DNA from: Ricinus communis
Taxonomy: Eukaryota > Streptophyta > Magnoliopsida > Malpighiales > Euphorbiaceae
Reading direction: 5' to 3'
Assembly (NCBI RefSeq): GCF_019578655.1
Contig: NC_063264.1
Coordinates: forward strand, 8,163,213-8,227,212
DNA: 64,000 nucleotides
Position numbers and translations under genes: made by a program. How positions within the stretch are numbered: position 1 is the stretch's first letter; every line of letters begins with the position of its first letter. Positions 13,301-24,894 of this stretch are shown one piece after another. The notes under the pieces are model-generated. The model had not been told where the DNA came from and ran no database searches. It worked only from the letters and a program-made list of their open reading frames with translations.

Positions 13301-14010
13301 ATACTAATGATACTAGATAAGATGTAATTAAGTTAGTGAGTGGTCAGGCTTACTACGGGAATCGGTAGCTTTACGCCTACCCATTCCTTAGTGCCGGTCA
13401 CGGGCCTACAGATCGGGTCGTGACATTACTTATGTAAAAGATTTATTATTTTTTATTTGATAAATTATTTCTTTATCATTATATATTTATTAATTTCAGT
13501 TATTATTATTAGTTGACCATCATATTAATTTAATAATAATAATTGTTATGAAAATATTTAGGTTGAATGTATTAGAAACATCATTTTTACTTCAATCTAT
13601 ATTGGTATAAAAAATTTTAGTTGCATCATTAGTTTGAGTAATTAAAAGAAAATAAACATCATCATCTCATTCATTAGATTTATGCTTAAAATTATACAAG
13701 GAGATTACTAAGTAATTAGTTAGGCTAAATATTGTCTTTATGATATAGTTTAATTAAATATCATATCATTGCATATTTAGTTTATAGTTTATTTTATTTC
13801 TTATATGAATACTATACTTTCTTAAAATATTGGTTTTGGATGTTTAGAATTATCTTTAGTATTTTTATATTAATAATTAGTTTATATAAGAAGTGGCCTT
13901 ACAGTTCATTGAGAGATCGATCTCGAGGTGAATTGACTGCTTTACTACAGAAATGGTTCGTCCACTTGCAAGTACTAACTTAGACACATTAATATTTTGT
14001 GAATTAAACC
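10300..14010 (+). repeat. Old dispersed repeat, split by a solo LTR
   Basis: The flanks 10300-10480 and 13426-14010 together match one continuous region at about 41690-42440 in inverted orientation. Examples are the stretch around 13500-13560 against 42110-42170, and the stretch around 10430-10480 against 42265-42300. No coding capacity is seen. Class unknown. Confidence 0.7.
10481..13425 (+). mobile_element. Solo LTR, probably Ty3/gypsy type, 2.9 kb
   Basis: Starts TGTAATACCCGG and ends GGTCGTGACA (TG...CA). It is flanked by TTATT at 10476-10480 and TTACT at 13426-13430, a 5-bp target duplication with one mismatch. The inverted paralogue of the flanks shows the uninterrupted site at about 42261-42265. 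The interior has a GC-rich block near 11.27-11.85 kb, unlike the AT-rich surroundings, and no pol domain. A second LTR starting TGTAATACCC lies at 54935-56289. The small ORFs at 11.5-11.77 kb are most likely chance reading frames in the GC-rich part. Confidence 0.8.
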
Positions 14011-14859
14011 GTTAATAATTTATAGCTCATGCATCCGATATTACGTGTGATTTCATTATTATTCTACTTTTTACTAACTTATCTTTTATGCAAAACTAGT
14101 CATGTCAATCTTTATAAAATTTGGAAAGAAAAGAAAATAGTCTCACAATTTGATTTTTTTTAATTTTAATAAATTTTGACAAGTTTTGCACAATTTAAAA
14201 AAATTATAGAATTATACACTTTACCGTCTATCCAATAAGACTGAATTTGTAGTGATTGGATTCTAAAATTTAACAGCTAAAATCATATTGGACACAAATT
14301 GCTAAAAATTTAATTATCAGAATACTAAAATATCGCAGAAAACTACAAAACCTCTTATATCAAAAGATTTAATCACAAAGTTAAATTTTATAATCTTTCT
14401 TATTATTTTATAGCATTAAGATGTGCAATTCTAAATTTGCATTTGATTTACTAAATTCATAAAATTTTCAAATACGAGTACAATTATGTAGATAATACAC
14501 CAATAACGAGACTCATAAGCAAATAGAATCGTAATTAAGTGAAATATAACTGATGTAAAATAACTCCATTCAACTTGAATCAAGAATTTAATAAACTTAA
14601 AGTTTAACTAAAACTTCAGAGCCTTTAAAAAAAAACTTCTTTACAAAATAGTATTTAATATGATCTTTTATTTACCTAAATATGATTTAAAAAAAGGTCA
14701 AGTGAAACCATTCATATTTTAATTTAAAACAAATAATTTATATAAGATTGAACTTAAATTGAAATTTTAATTAAAGTCGTAAAATGATCATTATCATATT
14801 AATTATGAGTGCATAAAACATCTACCAAATTAACAATGTTTAAGACTATATAAAAATAT

Positions 14860-16134
14860 TTCAACTATTATGATAAATATAATATTAATTTATAATTATG
14901 AAAATAAAGACTTAAATAAAAGAACTCAACTAATTTTACCTTTTCTTAATTTTTTTTTCAATTACTGCTTTAAATGTTTAAATACTTAATATACTAATCA
15001 TGTCCATAAAATGAGAGGATGAAAAAAGTGCAGCTAGAAGATTTAATTATTTTTTAATCTAATTACTAATTATCTATAATTTTTTAAAATATTTTTATTT
15101 TTATTATTTTTAAAAGTAATTTTTACTGATAATTTTTATAATTTTATAAAATCTGAAATAATTGAATACTAAAAATATATAATTTAGAATTTAATTAGTA
15201 ATTAGACTTCTTTTTAAAATATGAATCTTGATATTTAAAGCTTGCTATCGAAATTATAGAATAACAATTAGAGGAACTAATGGTTGGAAAAAGTAGAGAG
15301 AAAAGAAAAGAAAAATTGATTTATTTAGCATCAAAACTGAAAAAATCTACTAACAGAAAATATTAAAATGAACCATAAAAATACCCATTAAAGCAACTTG
15401 ATTATATTAAAATAAAAAAAGAAAAATAAAAGTCAATGCACCAAAATAATAAAACTTAATAGTTTAGTCACCGGTCATATTATTATCCCTTTATATTTTA
15501 TATTTATATTTGTATTTGGTTGAGATCTGTAAAATTTATAAAATTCATTTATAAATTCAAAATTTACGTGTTTTAAATGAAATAAAAATTAATTTAGAAT
15601 TTTACATATTTAAATTTATATAGAGTTAGTTATAACTAAACTAAATTCTAGTAAAATAGATAGAATTTCTAAATGAATTCTACATCAGTTTGTCAATGGA
15701 TGTTATAACATCAAAATATCACTTTCAATTTTATCATGTTCATTTTATTTTTTCTCTCGTGTATTATTCTCAAATAAAATGAATCCCTGGTGTATATTTG
15801 GATGCATGAATTTGGATTTAAAATTTGGATTTAAAATTTCATATTTCAAATATAAAATTAGAAATGCAACAATTTAAAAATCTCTTATTTAAATAGTATA
15901 AAGAATTTGAAATCTCATATTTCAAATTTATTGTTTGGATCACTTTTAATCATTAAATTTCAAATTTTAAATTTTTAAATAATCATTAAATTTAAATATC
16001 TTAGATAATTTTTTTTATTAATATAAAAGAAATATTGGCATTAAAGGGTTTTTAGATCCAAAATAGTACACAATGTCCAATTACAAAAGGTCCAGCTAAA
16101 ATCTAAAAAAGGATGAAAGATTCAAATTGTAATA
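14860..16134 (+). repeat. Source copy of a 1.3-kb duplicated segment
   Basis: Closely matched in the same orientation by 30545-31853. In the second copy it directly follows a duplicate of the 0.83-5.56 kb region, so both belong to one duplicated block. Non-coding and AT-rich. Confidence 0.8.
15514..15786 (+). mobile_element. MITE-like AT-rich element, copy 1
   Basis: About 270 bases related to an inverted copy at about 26144-26425, whose ends read TTGGTTGAAATCTAT and its near-complement. A third copy at about 31205-31471 is there because of the segmental duplication. Confidence 0.55.
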
Positions 16135-18244
16135 ATCCCTAATAGGTTTAACAGGGAGGGTATAATACCCATTTAAACATAAGGAAATCGCTGAAAGCCT
16201 AAAAATACGGCCCAAAGGCCTACATTGATTAGAAAAATTAATAATTTATTTTGAAAGGCTTCGACAATCCGTTCAGTTTCTTTAATACTCTGTCACATAG
16301 TCATTCAGTTATGGCATTAGTAATAATTAATTTGATTGTTAGAATCAAAATATAGATCAATTGCACATTAGGTCAATAATCTCTCTGCTGTTTTTTTTTA
16401 TTTTGACAATCAAATTGATTGCAAATTCAAAATTGATCAAGTATAAATGTAATTAAATAGCGAACAACTAATATTCAAGAGCCAAAGGAATAATTTACTT
16501 AAAGTTATTTCATAATTTATTACTCTCCCTCAATAGTTGCATTTATGCTCCTTTTGAATTTGTTATTAAATAAATTTGGTTACTTAGGTTAGTTATTAAT
16601 CAACTCTCCCCATTTGATCATTAATCAATTTTGAGTATTTTATCCATAGATTTCTCTCCCTCTTTAGTCATGAATCAATTTTGATTGTTCTCCCCTTAGA
16701 TTTTTTCCTAGATTTCTTTCCTTCTCTCGCAAAATTAAAAAGGACAAGAGATGTAAACTTGCAAGAAAATAGTAAACATATAAGAAAATTGCATTCATAA
16801 GGAGAAAAACTATATATATGTGTGATTAAATGATGGAAGACATGCATGAGAAGGAAAATAAAATGAGAAAAAAATTAATAAAAAAAGGCAAATTAAGAGA
16901 TCAATCTTCTTCCTCGTCATCCTCTTCTTCTTTTTCCTCTTGATAGATCATAAACTGCTTTCATTTTCCACTAGAGCTTGCTTGAGGTGGTGGAATGTGA
17001 GTCTCTTCTTCCTCTTCTTCTTTCCAATTCTCTACATGACAATGAGGAATCTTATAAGCCTTTTGAATCTCCACTAAGTCTGCATGCAAATGGTAGAGGT
17101 AATTTCAAGTCTTTTCTATTTGCTTTAGGACTTTGTCCTCAAAAGAAAGAGAGACATGAGGAGGAAAAGAAGAAGGGGTTGGCTCACTTGGGATCCTATG
17201 ATCTTTCTTTCTTTTCTTTCTGCCATTCACATACTTCCCAATAAGAAGAAAGAATTTCCCATCAATTTCCCACTTAGGAGCAAATCCTATGAACTATCCA
17301 GTGGATGAGGGATTTGATATCTTTAGAGAGGGAACCTTTAGAATGGGTTTCCTTGGTGGAGATTTGTCTTCAAAATTGGGAAGAAAAGAGAGGCATCTCT
17401 ACAAGTTTTCAATGATTGAGAAATGACATCTTTCTTGAAACCCAAAAATGGAGAAAATTTGGGGTCTAATAAGGGTTCGTCTTTCCCTAAAGAGCCTAAA
17501 CTCTATTCCATAATAGTCATCCCCATCTCCTTTTTTGTTGATTACTGAGGTAGAAAGAAATTTCTTAGTAAGGTTATTAAAACCATCTCTAGAAGAGTGT
17601 GTATCTCTTGAGATATACCAAGTTTAAGAAGAGTTTCTTCATCAAAGAAATGACTAGGTTGGCTTTCCTTCCTCTCTATAGTCATGTATTTGATTATAGC
17701 TTCATCATCCACTCCTTTCATTCTTTCTATTATGGATTCAGTGGAGGAGGAGTTTCTTCCAACAGCCTTTCTTGGACGCATGCTTGTCTTGAGGAACAGG
17801 AAGAGAAGATTGAGAATTTTTTAAGAAAGGAAGAAGAGTTTTTAAGAGCTTTTTGAAATAATTATGAAAAAAAAATGATGCACATGTCTAATAGCTAGTT
17901 TTTAGGGCAGTTTTTTTGTTGAAATCGAGGGGAAGCCTGGGCACGCTTTTGAAAAAAATAGTCATAATAGCTATAATTTTAAGAAATCGCGGTCGCGCTA
18001 AGGAGTAGCGGAGCACTTTTAAGGTTATTTTCAGGATTGCCCGTGGACCTATAAAGCGTGAGAGCACTTTTTGAAATTTCATATAAAAATGATGTCATAA
18101 TGAATGCATGAGCATGCTCTTTTCACATTGATCATATTATTTTATGTATGAGTGTTAAGATGCACCAAGATTAAAAGAATCTAGGTCTAAGATAATTTTG
18201 ATACTCAATTTTGCACAATAATAAAAAAAATCACAAGTATAAGT
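16135..18244 (-). other. Degraded repeat DNA, possibly Athila-type retrotransposon remnants
   Basis: No intact gene. A minus-strand frame at 17781-17542 (79 residues, starting MRPRKAVGRN) and a CT-rich stretch near 16.9-17.3 kb could be decayed retrotransposon coding and leader sequence, given the Athila pol piece next door. The identification is weak. Confidence 0.35.
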
Positions 18245-18600
18245 ACCACAATCAATCATTTACACACATTGGTGAGAATTTAAGCTAGATGGACATAAGT
18301 CATGATTATACTCTTTTTGGTGTTTGCTTATAGTCCAAACTCCTTCATTAATATAGAACTCTATGAGAGCTTCACAACCAGTACGGATATCAAGCTTTGA
18401 GAAACATTTATTTTTCTTGCCTACCTTTTTCTTTATACCAGCCTTTGAACCAACAAATCTTTTCATTGTTAATGATTTTCCATCTGCTCTATACCTTTGC
18501 TTACTCTTTCTCACACTAAAGTCAATTATAAATGCATAATCATTATATAAATAAAAAGAAAAAATAGTACACCAAACCATATTTTATTACAAGAATGTCA
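18245..18600 (-). pseudogene. FAR1 DNA-binding domain fragment (MULE-derived)
   Basis: Minus-strand frame 18580-18260 (106 residues) reads RKSKQRYRADGKSLTMKRFV, then TGCEALIEFYINEG and HQKEYNHDLCP. This is the FAR1 zinc-finger domain of FHY3/FAR1-type, MULE-transposase-derived proteins. It nearly repeats 23330-23600 but stops where the homologue continues, so it is a detached fragment. It lies between retrotransposon pieces. Confidence 0.75.
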
Positions 18601-18779
18601 CTAACAAGTTTGTTAAAATTGATTGTGAGAATGTCCACAAAACAAAAAGAGGTTGTTCAACAGATTGAATTTGGAAGTTTGCTGGACATGAAACTATCAG
18701 AGTGTGATGCGAAATTAACTAAATTTCTCATCAAAGATTTCAACCATTGTAGATGCGCAATGGCAGCCTCCATTTAGGT

Positions 18780-20720
18780 AAAACCATAACGGGGGTTGTA
18801 GTTAGTTTCTCTTTAAGTAACTCAAAGGCCTACGAAAATATAAATGGAATAACTTTTACAAGCAATTGAGTCAAAGGTCTAGCAAGCTTAGAAAAGTCTT
18901 TAATGAACTTTCTATAAAAATCTGCATGACCAAGGAAACTCCTAACAGCCTTAACCGAGCTAGGGGATGGCAACTTAGCAATGGTCTCCACCTTAGCTCT
19001 ATCTACCTCCATCCCTGCATGTGAAATCTTATGCCCTAGCACAATACCCTCTTTCACCATAAAATGACACTTTTTCCAATTCAGCACAAAGTTAGCTTCT
19101 ACACAGCGCGCAAGTTTACGCTCTAAATTAAGCAAACAATGGGAGAAAGAGTTATCAAATACCGAGAAATCATCCATGAACACCTCCATGGATTCTTCAA
19201 TCATGTCATGGAAGATCGCCATCATACACCTCTGGAAAGTAGCAGGTGCATTGCACAAACCGAATGGCATCCTCCTATAAAGAAAGTAATAAAATATATG
19301 CCCTGATAAATGTTCTAACATCTGGTCAATAAAAGAAAGGGGAGAATGGTCCTTTCGAGTTGCATCATTGAGCCTCCTGTAATCAATGCAAATTCGGAAA
19401 CCAATTATCGTCCTAGTTGGTATCAGCTCATCATTCTCATTCTTGACCACCGTCGTACCTCCCTTCTTGGGCACAACCTGCACAAGACTAACCCAAGAGC
19501 TGTTAGAAATAGGATAAATCAAACCCGCATCCAGAAGTGTAATTACCTCCCTTTTGACTAGTTCTTTCATGTTCGGTTCAGCCGTCGTTGTGGCTGTACC
19601 ACTGGCCTGTAACTATCCTCCATCAGGATCTTATGCAAACAATAGTTGGGGTTGATTCCAGGAATATCTGTAATCTTGTATGTAAAGGCCTCGGGGACTT
19701 CCTGGGGAAGGCCAAACTCATCTCCCTCTCTTCATGAGTCAAATTAGCTGCAATAATCATCGACAGCTTCTCCGCCTCATCTAGATAGGCATAGATTAAA
19801 TGCTTAGGCAACTCCTTTAACTCTAGGGCTGGTGGCTCCTCAAGTGAAGGTCTCAATTTCTACACCCTTGACCTGTCAATATCAATAAAATGGTCAACAG
19901 ACCTACTGGGCTCACTAGCCAGCAAACAAGCAAGTTGTTCGAACACATCCTCGTTAGACAACTCCTCCTCATCCTCAGCCTATAATGCCACCTACAAAGG
20001 ATCATCAAGTAATATTTCCTGCAATTTAGACCCCACAATATCATCCAAAATATCCACAGAGTATACAGTATCATCATGGTCAAGTGAATGTCTCATAGAA
20101 GTATTAAGGTCAAAGGTAATAGTCTCATCACCTACTCTGAGCTGTAACTTCCTATCACACACATTTATAACAGCTCTAAATATTGCAAGGAAAGGTCTAC
20201 CTAGGATTAAAGGTACGCTACTCTCACCCTCTATACCTATAACGACAAAATCAAAAGGAAATATAAACTTGTTTACCTTAACAAGTACATCCTCAACTAT
20301 TCTCCAAGGAAATTTCACAGTCCTATCCACTAACTGTACGCTCATCCTAGTAGGTTTTGGCTCACTCAAACCTAGTTTTTCAAACAAACTGTCAGGCATT
20401 ATATTGATGTTAGCTCCTAAATCAGCTAAAGCATCAGTAATATGTAAATCACCAATAATACAAGGGACAGTAAAACTCCCTAGATCACACCTCCTTACTG
20501 GCGGCTTGTTTTAAAGAATGGTTGAGCACACCTCATTTAGTGTCACTAGTCCCAAGTCCTCCGGCTTTCTTTTGTTGCTTAGAATCTCCTTCAAGAATCT
20601 CGCACACTTGGGCATCTATGATATAGCCTCAAGGTAGGTTAATCCTTAGCTGCTTAAATAAATCCAAAAACTTGCTAAACTACTGATCAAACTTGAAGCA
20701 AGCAAGACGGTAAAAAGTGA
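18780..20720 (-). pseudogene. Athila-type Ty3/gypsy pol fragment (protease and reverse transcriptase)
   Basis: Minus strand. Protease region near 20620-20000: LNEVCSTIL, then the Athila-style active site DLGANINIMPDSLFEKLGL, then PLILGRPFLA. Reverse transcriptase at 19570-18830: VKREVITLLDAGLIYPISNS, the palm region FRICIDYRRLNDATRKD, MPFGLCNAPATFQRCM, FMDDFSVF (where YVDD is usual) and KCHFMV, reaching HADFYRKFIKDFSKLARPLT. The segment between the fingers and MPFG is deleted near 19290. Frames are broken by stops and shifts, and RNase H, integrase and LTRs were not found. A dead relic. Confidence 0.85.
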
Positions 20721-20799
20721 AAGTTACAATTAGCTGCTAGATTATTAGAGATTAAGATGGAATGTGACAACCGGAGGTCCTGTCACAAGGAAAATGCTA

Positions 20800-23700
20800 A
20801 AAGAAATGATAAACGGATGAGATTATAGAGATGAATTCAAACGAGACTTCGTTGTTTTCATTGTCTCTTCTATAATAAAAAAGAGGTTCCAAGATAGGCA
20901 ATGCAACTTCAAGATCTTGTACTCTCCCATTAAAGTACTGAAAATAAAAGAGATAAATTGGTGTTGTTACACCATCAATAAGCTGGTGCATTCTGTAGAA
21001 GATTATAAGAAGAATCTGTCGCTTTCTTACTAGTAAAAATTATTTTTTTAATATTATTCATTCTCAAAAGTTAAAATGTTCAATAGTTTAAACGATATTG
21101 TTCATTAGTTTAACTTTTACTGTATCTTATGATGATATTTATATTTAAAATGTTTGAATGTTCATCAACACCTCCATAAATATTCATTAATATGTTCTTA
21201 AAATATGCATACACACTGTCTTTCATATTCATTTATCAATTAAAAAAATATTCATTAGCTTATATTTTATTGTATTCTGATAATATTTATATTTATAATG
21301 TTTGAATGTTCATTAACACTCATAAATATCATTAACATGTTCTGCAATGTGCATACACACTATCTTTCATGTTCATTTATCTATCAAAAAAATACTTATA
21401 TCATATCTGCTTAATTTTCATTACAAGATGTTAAATGTTCATTAGTATAATAATATATATTCTTTGTATTATTTTTTCAATAAACAACTATCTTACCTAG
21501 ATAAAGTAGAATTCAAAGGAAGAGATGTTGATAGAAAATTTCCAATACTGTTGAATTGAGATAAAAAGTTGTTTTAAAAAGAGTGAAAAAGAAAATGGAA
21601 GAAGGCTCTTTCGGACAAAGAAAGGTTGAAAGAGCCTTGAAAAAGTCTTTGAAAAAAGAAAAGGTGAAAGATAATGTTGTTGTTGATGATAACATTGGTC
21701 AAGAATCGACATAAACTGCAGATAATGTCAGAAAGATAAATGTTCATTATTTAGATATGATAGCGTTCATGTGTTATAGAATAAATATTCATTAACAGAA
21801 ACTTTTCCACATAAGTCTGTGATCAAAGTTGCTGCTGCATTGAAGAAAATAGCAAGTATACTATATGGAGAAGTTATGGCAGAAGCAGGAAGGATGGACC
21901 TGGGAATGATATTCTCAAGAAATGAATTATAAAAGTCATAAAGACCGGCAGTCCTAAAAAGTCTTCTAGACACATAATTATTTGTTGTCTCACTCCTTTG
22001 CAATGATAAAGCATTACCTGAAAAATAGTCTTTACTAAAAGCAGGGCACCATTTATCTTTAGACTTGTATAGCTTTTCTATGCAAGGGTTATTGTGAAGA
22101 TGAAATTCTGTAACCAATCTGCATGCGGAAATATTAATGAACATTTTAGATATAAACAATATGCATTCCAGTACTAGATAATGAACATTAAGATAAACAC
22201 TAATGAAAAATCAAAAAAAAAAATATTAGCATAAACATTAATCAAAATGAATATTAATTTTACAGCTAATGAATATTTAAGGCAAACAAAATTAATATAT
22301 AATATTTAATTAAATGAACATTATATATCTTTAAAAAAATATTTTAGTGCATATGAATGAACATAAAGAAAAATTACGTACTTGGTTTAATAGAAACTTA
22401 AACTCAGCCTTCGTATCTGTATATTTCAACAAAAAGTTGAACAAATCTACAAACCCTTTCTGACTTCTTAGGATTTAATAATTTTCTTTGAATTATCTCT
22501 TATATGCCATATATAAAGACTATGGCATGAGTTAGGAATACTTGAGCAATTGCAGCAGCCATGGCAAAAGATTAGTCTATCATTGTTTGTGGATGTTCCC
22601 CTTCTATAGATCTTTAAAAAGTGTTGAAAAACCAAACGAAGGACTCGATTCTCTCATTCAATAAAAAACCACATCCAAATATAATATTCATACAATGATG
22701 ACCTATACCTACAAAAAAAATAATATCACATATTTTACTATAATGATATCAAATGTTCATGATGATTACAACAATCAAAATGAATATTAAATATTTATAA
22801 GATATATTAAACATATGAACATTAGAGATATTAGTCATGAACCTTATAAGAGACTAGAATGAACATAATATGAAATAAAATTAATAAGTAATGATGGTTA
22901 ATGCCTACAAAAAGGACCACCAATCATATCATATATGTTAGAACGATATGTAATATCATGCACTAATAGATCTCCAAACAACTCATAATCTTGTTCCATT
23001 TTCCCATCTCTCCAAAAGAAGCTGCATAATCTTGTTTCATTATCAACTTCAAAATCAAAAAAAAAAAAAATCCTTTTCATTAGATTGTTCTTTCTGAAAA
23101 TTTCAATCAAAGCATTTAAATCACTACCATCCAATTTGTTCATATTTTGCAACGCTAAACGATTATAAACATCCCTTGCTGTAAATCCAACCAATGGTGA
23201 TCCTCCTGATTGGTTTTTCAACAATCTAATCCCATCAGCCACTTCAACTCCACTTCTTTTTAAATCATTAAGATAATCAAGCTGGTTTTTTGTAATTCGT
23301 CTATGAGAACGAATAATGTGGATTTTACTAAGTGGACATAAATCATGATTATGCTCTTTTTGATGTTTGCTTACAGTCCAAATTCCTTCATTAATATAGA
23401 ACTCTATGAGAGCTTCACAACCGGTACGGATATCAAGTTTTGAGAAACATTTATTTTCCTTGCCTACCTTTTTCTTTATACGAGCCTTTGAACAAACAAA
23501 TCTTGTCATTGTTAATGATTTGCCATCTGCTCCATACCTTTGCTTACTCTTTCTCACACCAAAACCAATTCAAAATGCACAATCATTATATAAACAATAA
23601 GCTTCATCAGCAGACTTCACAGATATTCCTAATAATTTATCACCAGAAGAATTAGGTACACAATCAACTGCAAACAAAAATAATGAACATTGTAACAACA

Positions 23701-23900
23701 GTATATGAACATTGTAACTCGAAATAATGAGTTTTTACGTAGCACATAATGAACATTTATCTTTAAAAAAATGCCAAACAGCAAAATAATTTTACCTGAC
23801 TTCCTATATGAAACAGTACTTTCAATTAGTGATTCATCTACTGATATTATTTGTACATTACTCTTCTGTAAATTGTTCTCCATTCTCCAAAAGTTCATTC
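20800..23900 (-). pseudogene. FAR1-related/MULE transposase-derived gene relic
   Basis: Minus strand, read from right to left. 23881-23797 is a possible 5' exon (IISVDESLIESTVSYRKSGK). 23557-22898 holds the FAR1 zinc finger (FVCSKARIKKKVGKENKCFS, HQKEHNHDLCPL) and the start of the MULE transposase domain (RDGKMEQDYELFGDLLVHD). 22620-22380 holds broken frames matching the transposase core (FAMAAAIAQVFLTHA). 22159-21767 is the C-terminal stretch (KWCPAFSKDYFSGNALSLQR, SETTNNY). Stops and shifts interrupt the core, so this looks like a pseudogene. Short ORFs at 20797-21712 may be the decayed 3' part. The non-coding parts are full of ATGTTCAT/ATGAACAT words. Confidence 0.8.
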
Positions 23901-24230
23901 AATCTAACAATGAAAAATAGAAAAATATATTTTTATGCATTAATAAATAATTGCAGCAGAAAAGAAATTTTACAAATAAAAGTTTGTCCAAAAGAAAGAG
24001 ATGATTTCAACGAAGGAGGAAAAAAGAAAAAAAAAACAAAAAGGACGAATCAAGAAAAAAAAAAACAAGCTATAAACAAAAAGAAATAGAAATAAAAGAG
24101 CTACAGATGGAAATTTTCTATTATGAAAATACAAAAATCGAGGTATTAAAGCTTTAATCATAAAATAAATAATTAAAACTCCATACGTGTGATACTAACT
24201 TTTAAAATAACAAAACGGCACTGCATAGAC

Positions 24231-24260
24231 CCTGGATCCATAAACCTACATGGATCCAGG
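24231..24260. other. Perfect 11-bp inverted repeat with 8-base loop
   Basis: CCTGGATCCAT at 24231-24241 is answered by its exact complement ATGGATCCAGG at 24250-24260. It lies about 430 bases upstream of the putative leader exon of the TIR gene. It could be a transposon end, a cruciform or a regulatory palindrome. I cannot decide which. Confidence 0.85.
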
Positions 24261-24599
24261 TTCATGTTATAATTTGCGGGAACAATACGTTACAAAATTG
24301 GCTTGTTCAGACTCTTCAGTCATACCCAGCCCAAACTGATGTTATATTGGCTGAGGTGGATGAGTGGGGCCGTCAACTTAACAGTTAGAGGCTGACGTGG
24401 CATGAGAGGAAGGAAAATTATGGCAGTGGAGGGAAATTTACCGCCAAGAAATTAAGGTTTAGGTATCCTTCACGGAAAAAGTGCCAGCTGGACCCCTCAA
24501 CTGTAGTCCTTTTCCCTTATTTTATTACATTACTTTCGACTCCAAGGAGTCGTAATTGCCTCTCTGTTTCTCCTGCTTGCCATTAAAAGAGGAATCTAA

Positions 24600-24879
24600 C
24601 ATATTTTCCGTACAGAGATTTGAGCTTGTTCTTACCGGAAATACTGCTGCTAGCCTGCTGCATTTCGCAATCCTCGCATCTGCTGCTACTTTCGGTGAGT
24701 GTTATCCTTCATTGTTTATGCCAAAACTGAACTTGTGGGACTCTTGGTCATATGTAAGCAGCTAAAGATCTGTAAGGAGATATAAAAAATTGTGAACTTC
24801 ACTATCGTTTTGACAGTTTCAAGAATACCATTGAACTGTAACATATGGTTTCTTATATCTTACTGAACTTATCCTGTAG
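24600..24879 (+). other. Probable 5' leader exon and intron of the TIR-membrane gene
   Basis: A stretch ending TTTCG before a GTGAGT donor at 24695, with the acceptor CTGTAG ending at 24879. The upstream exon's open frame does not join in frame with the ATG at 24895, so I read it as untranslated leader. The true transcription start is not visible. Confidence 0.45.
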
Positions 24880-24894
24880 GTGATCTTCTCAACT

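Noticed and set aside
16978..17244. 88-residue frame beginning MLEVVECES
   Set aside because: Lies in CT-rich decayed repeat DNA and has no conserved pattern.
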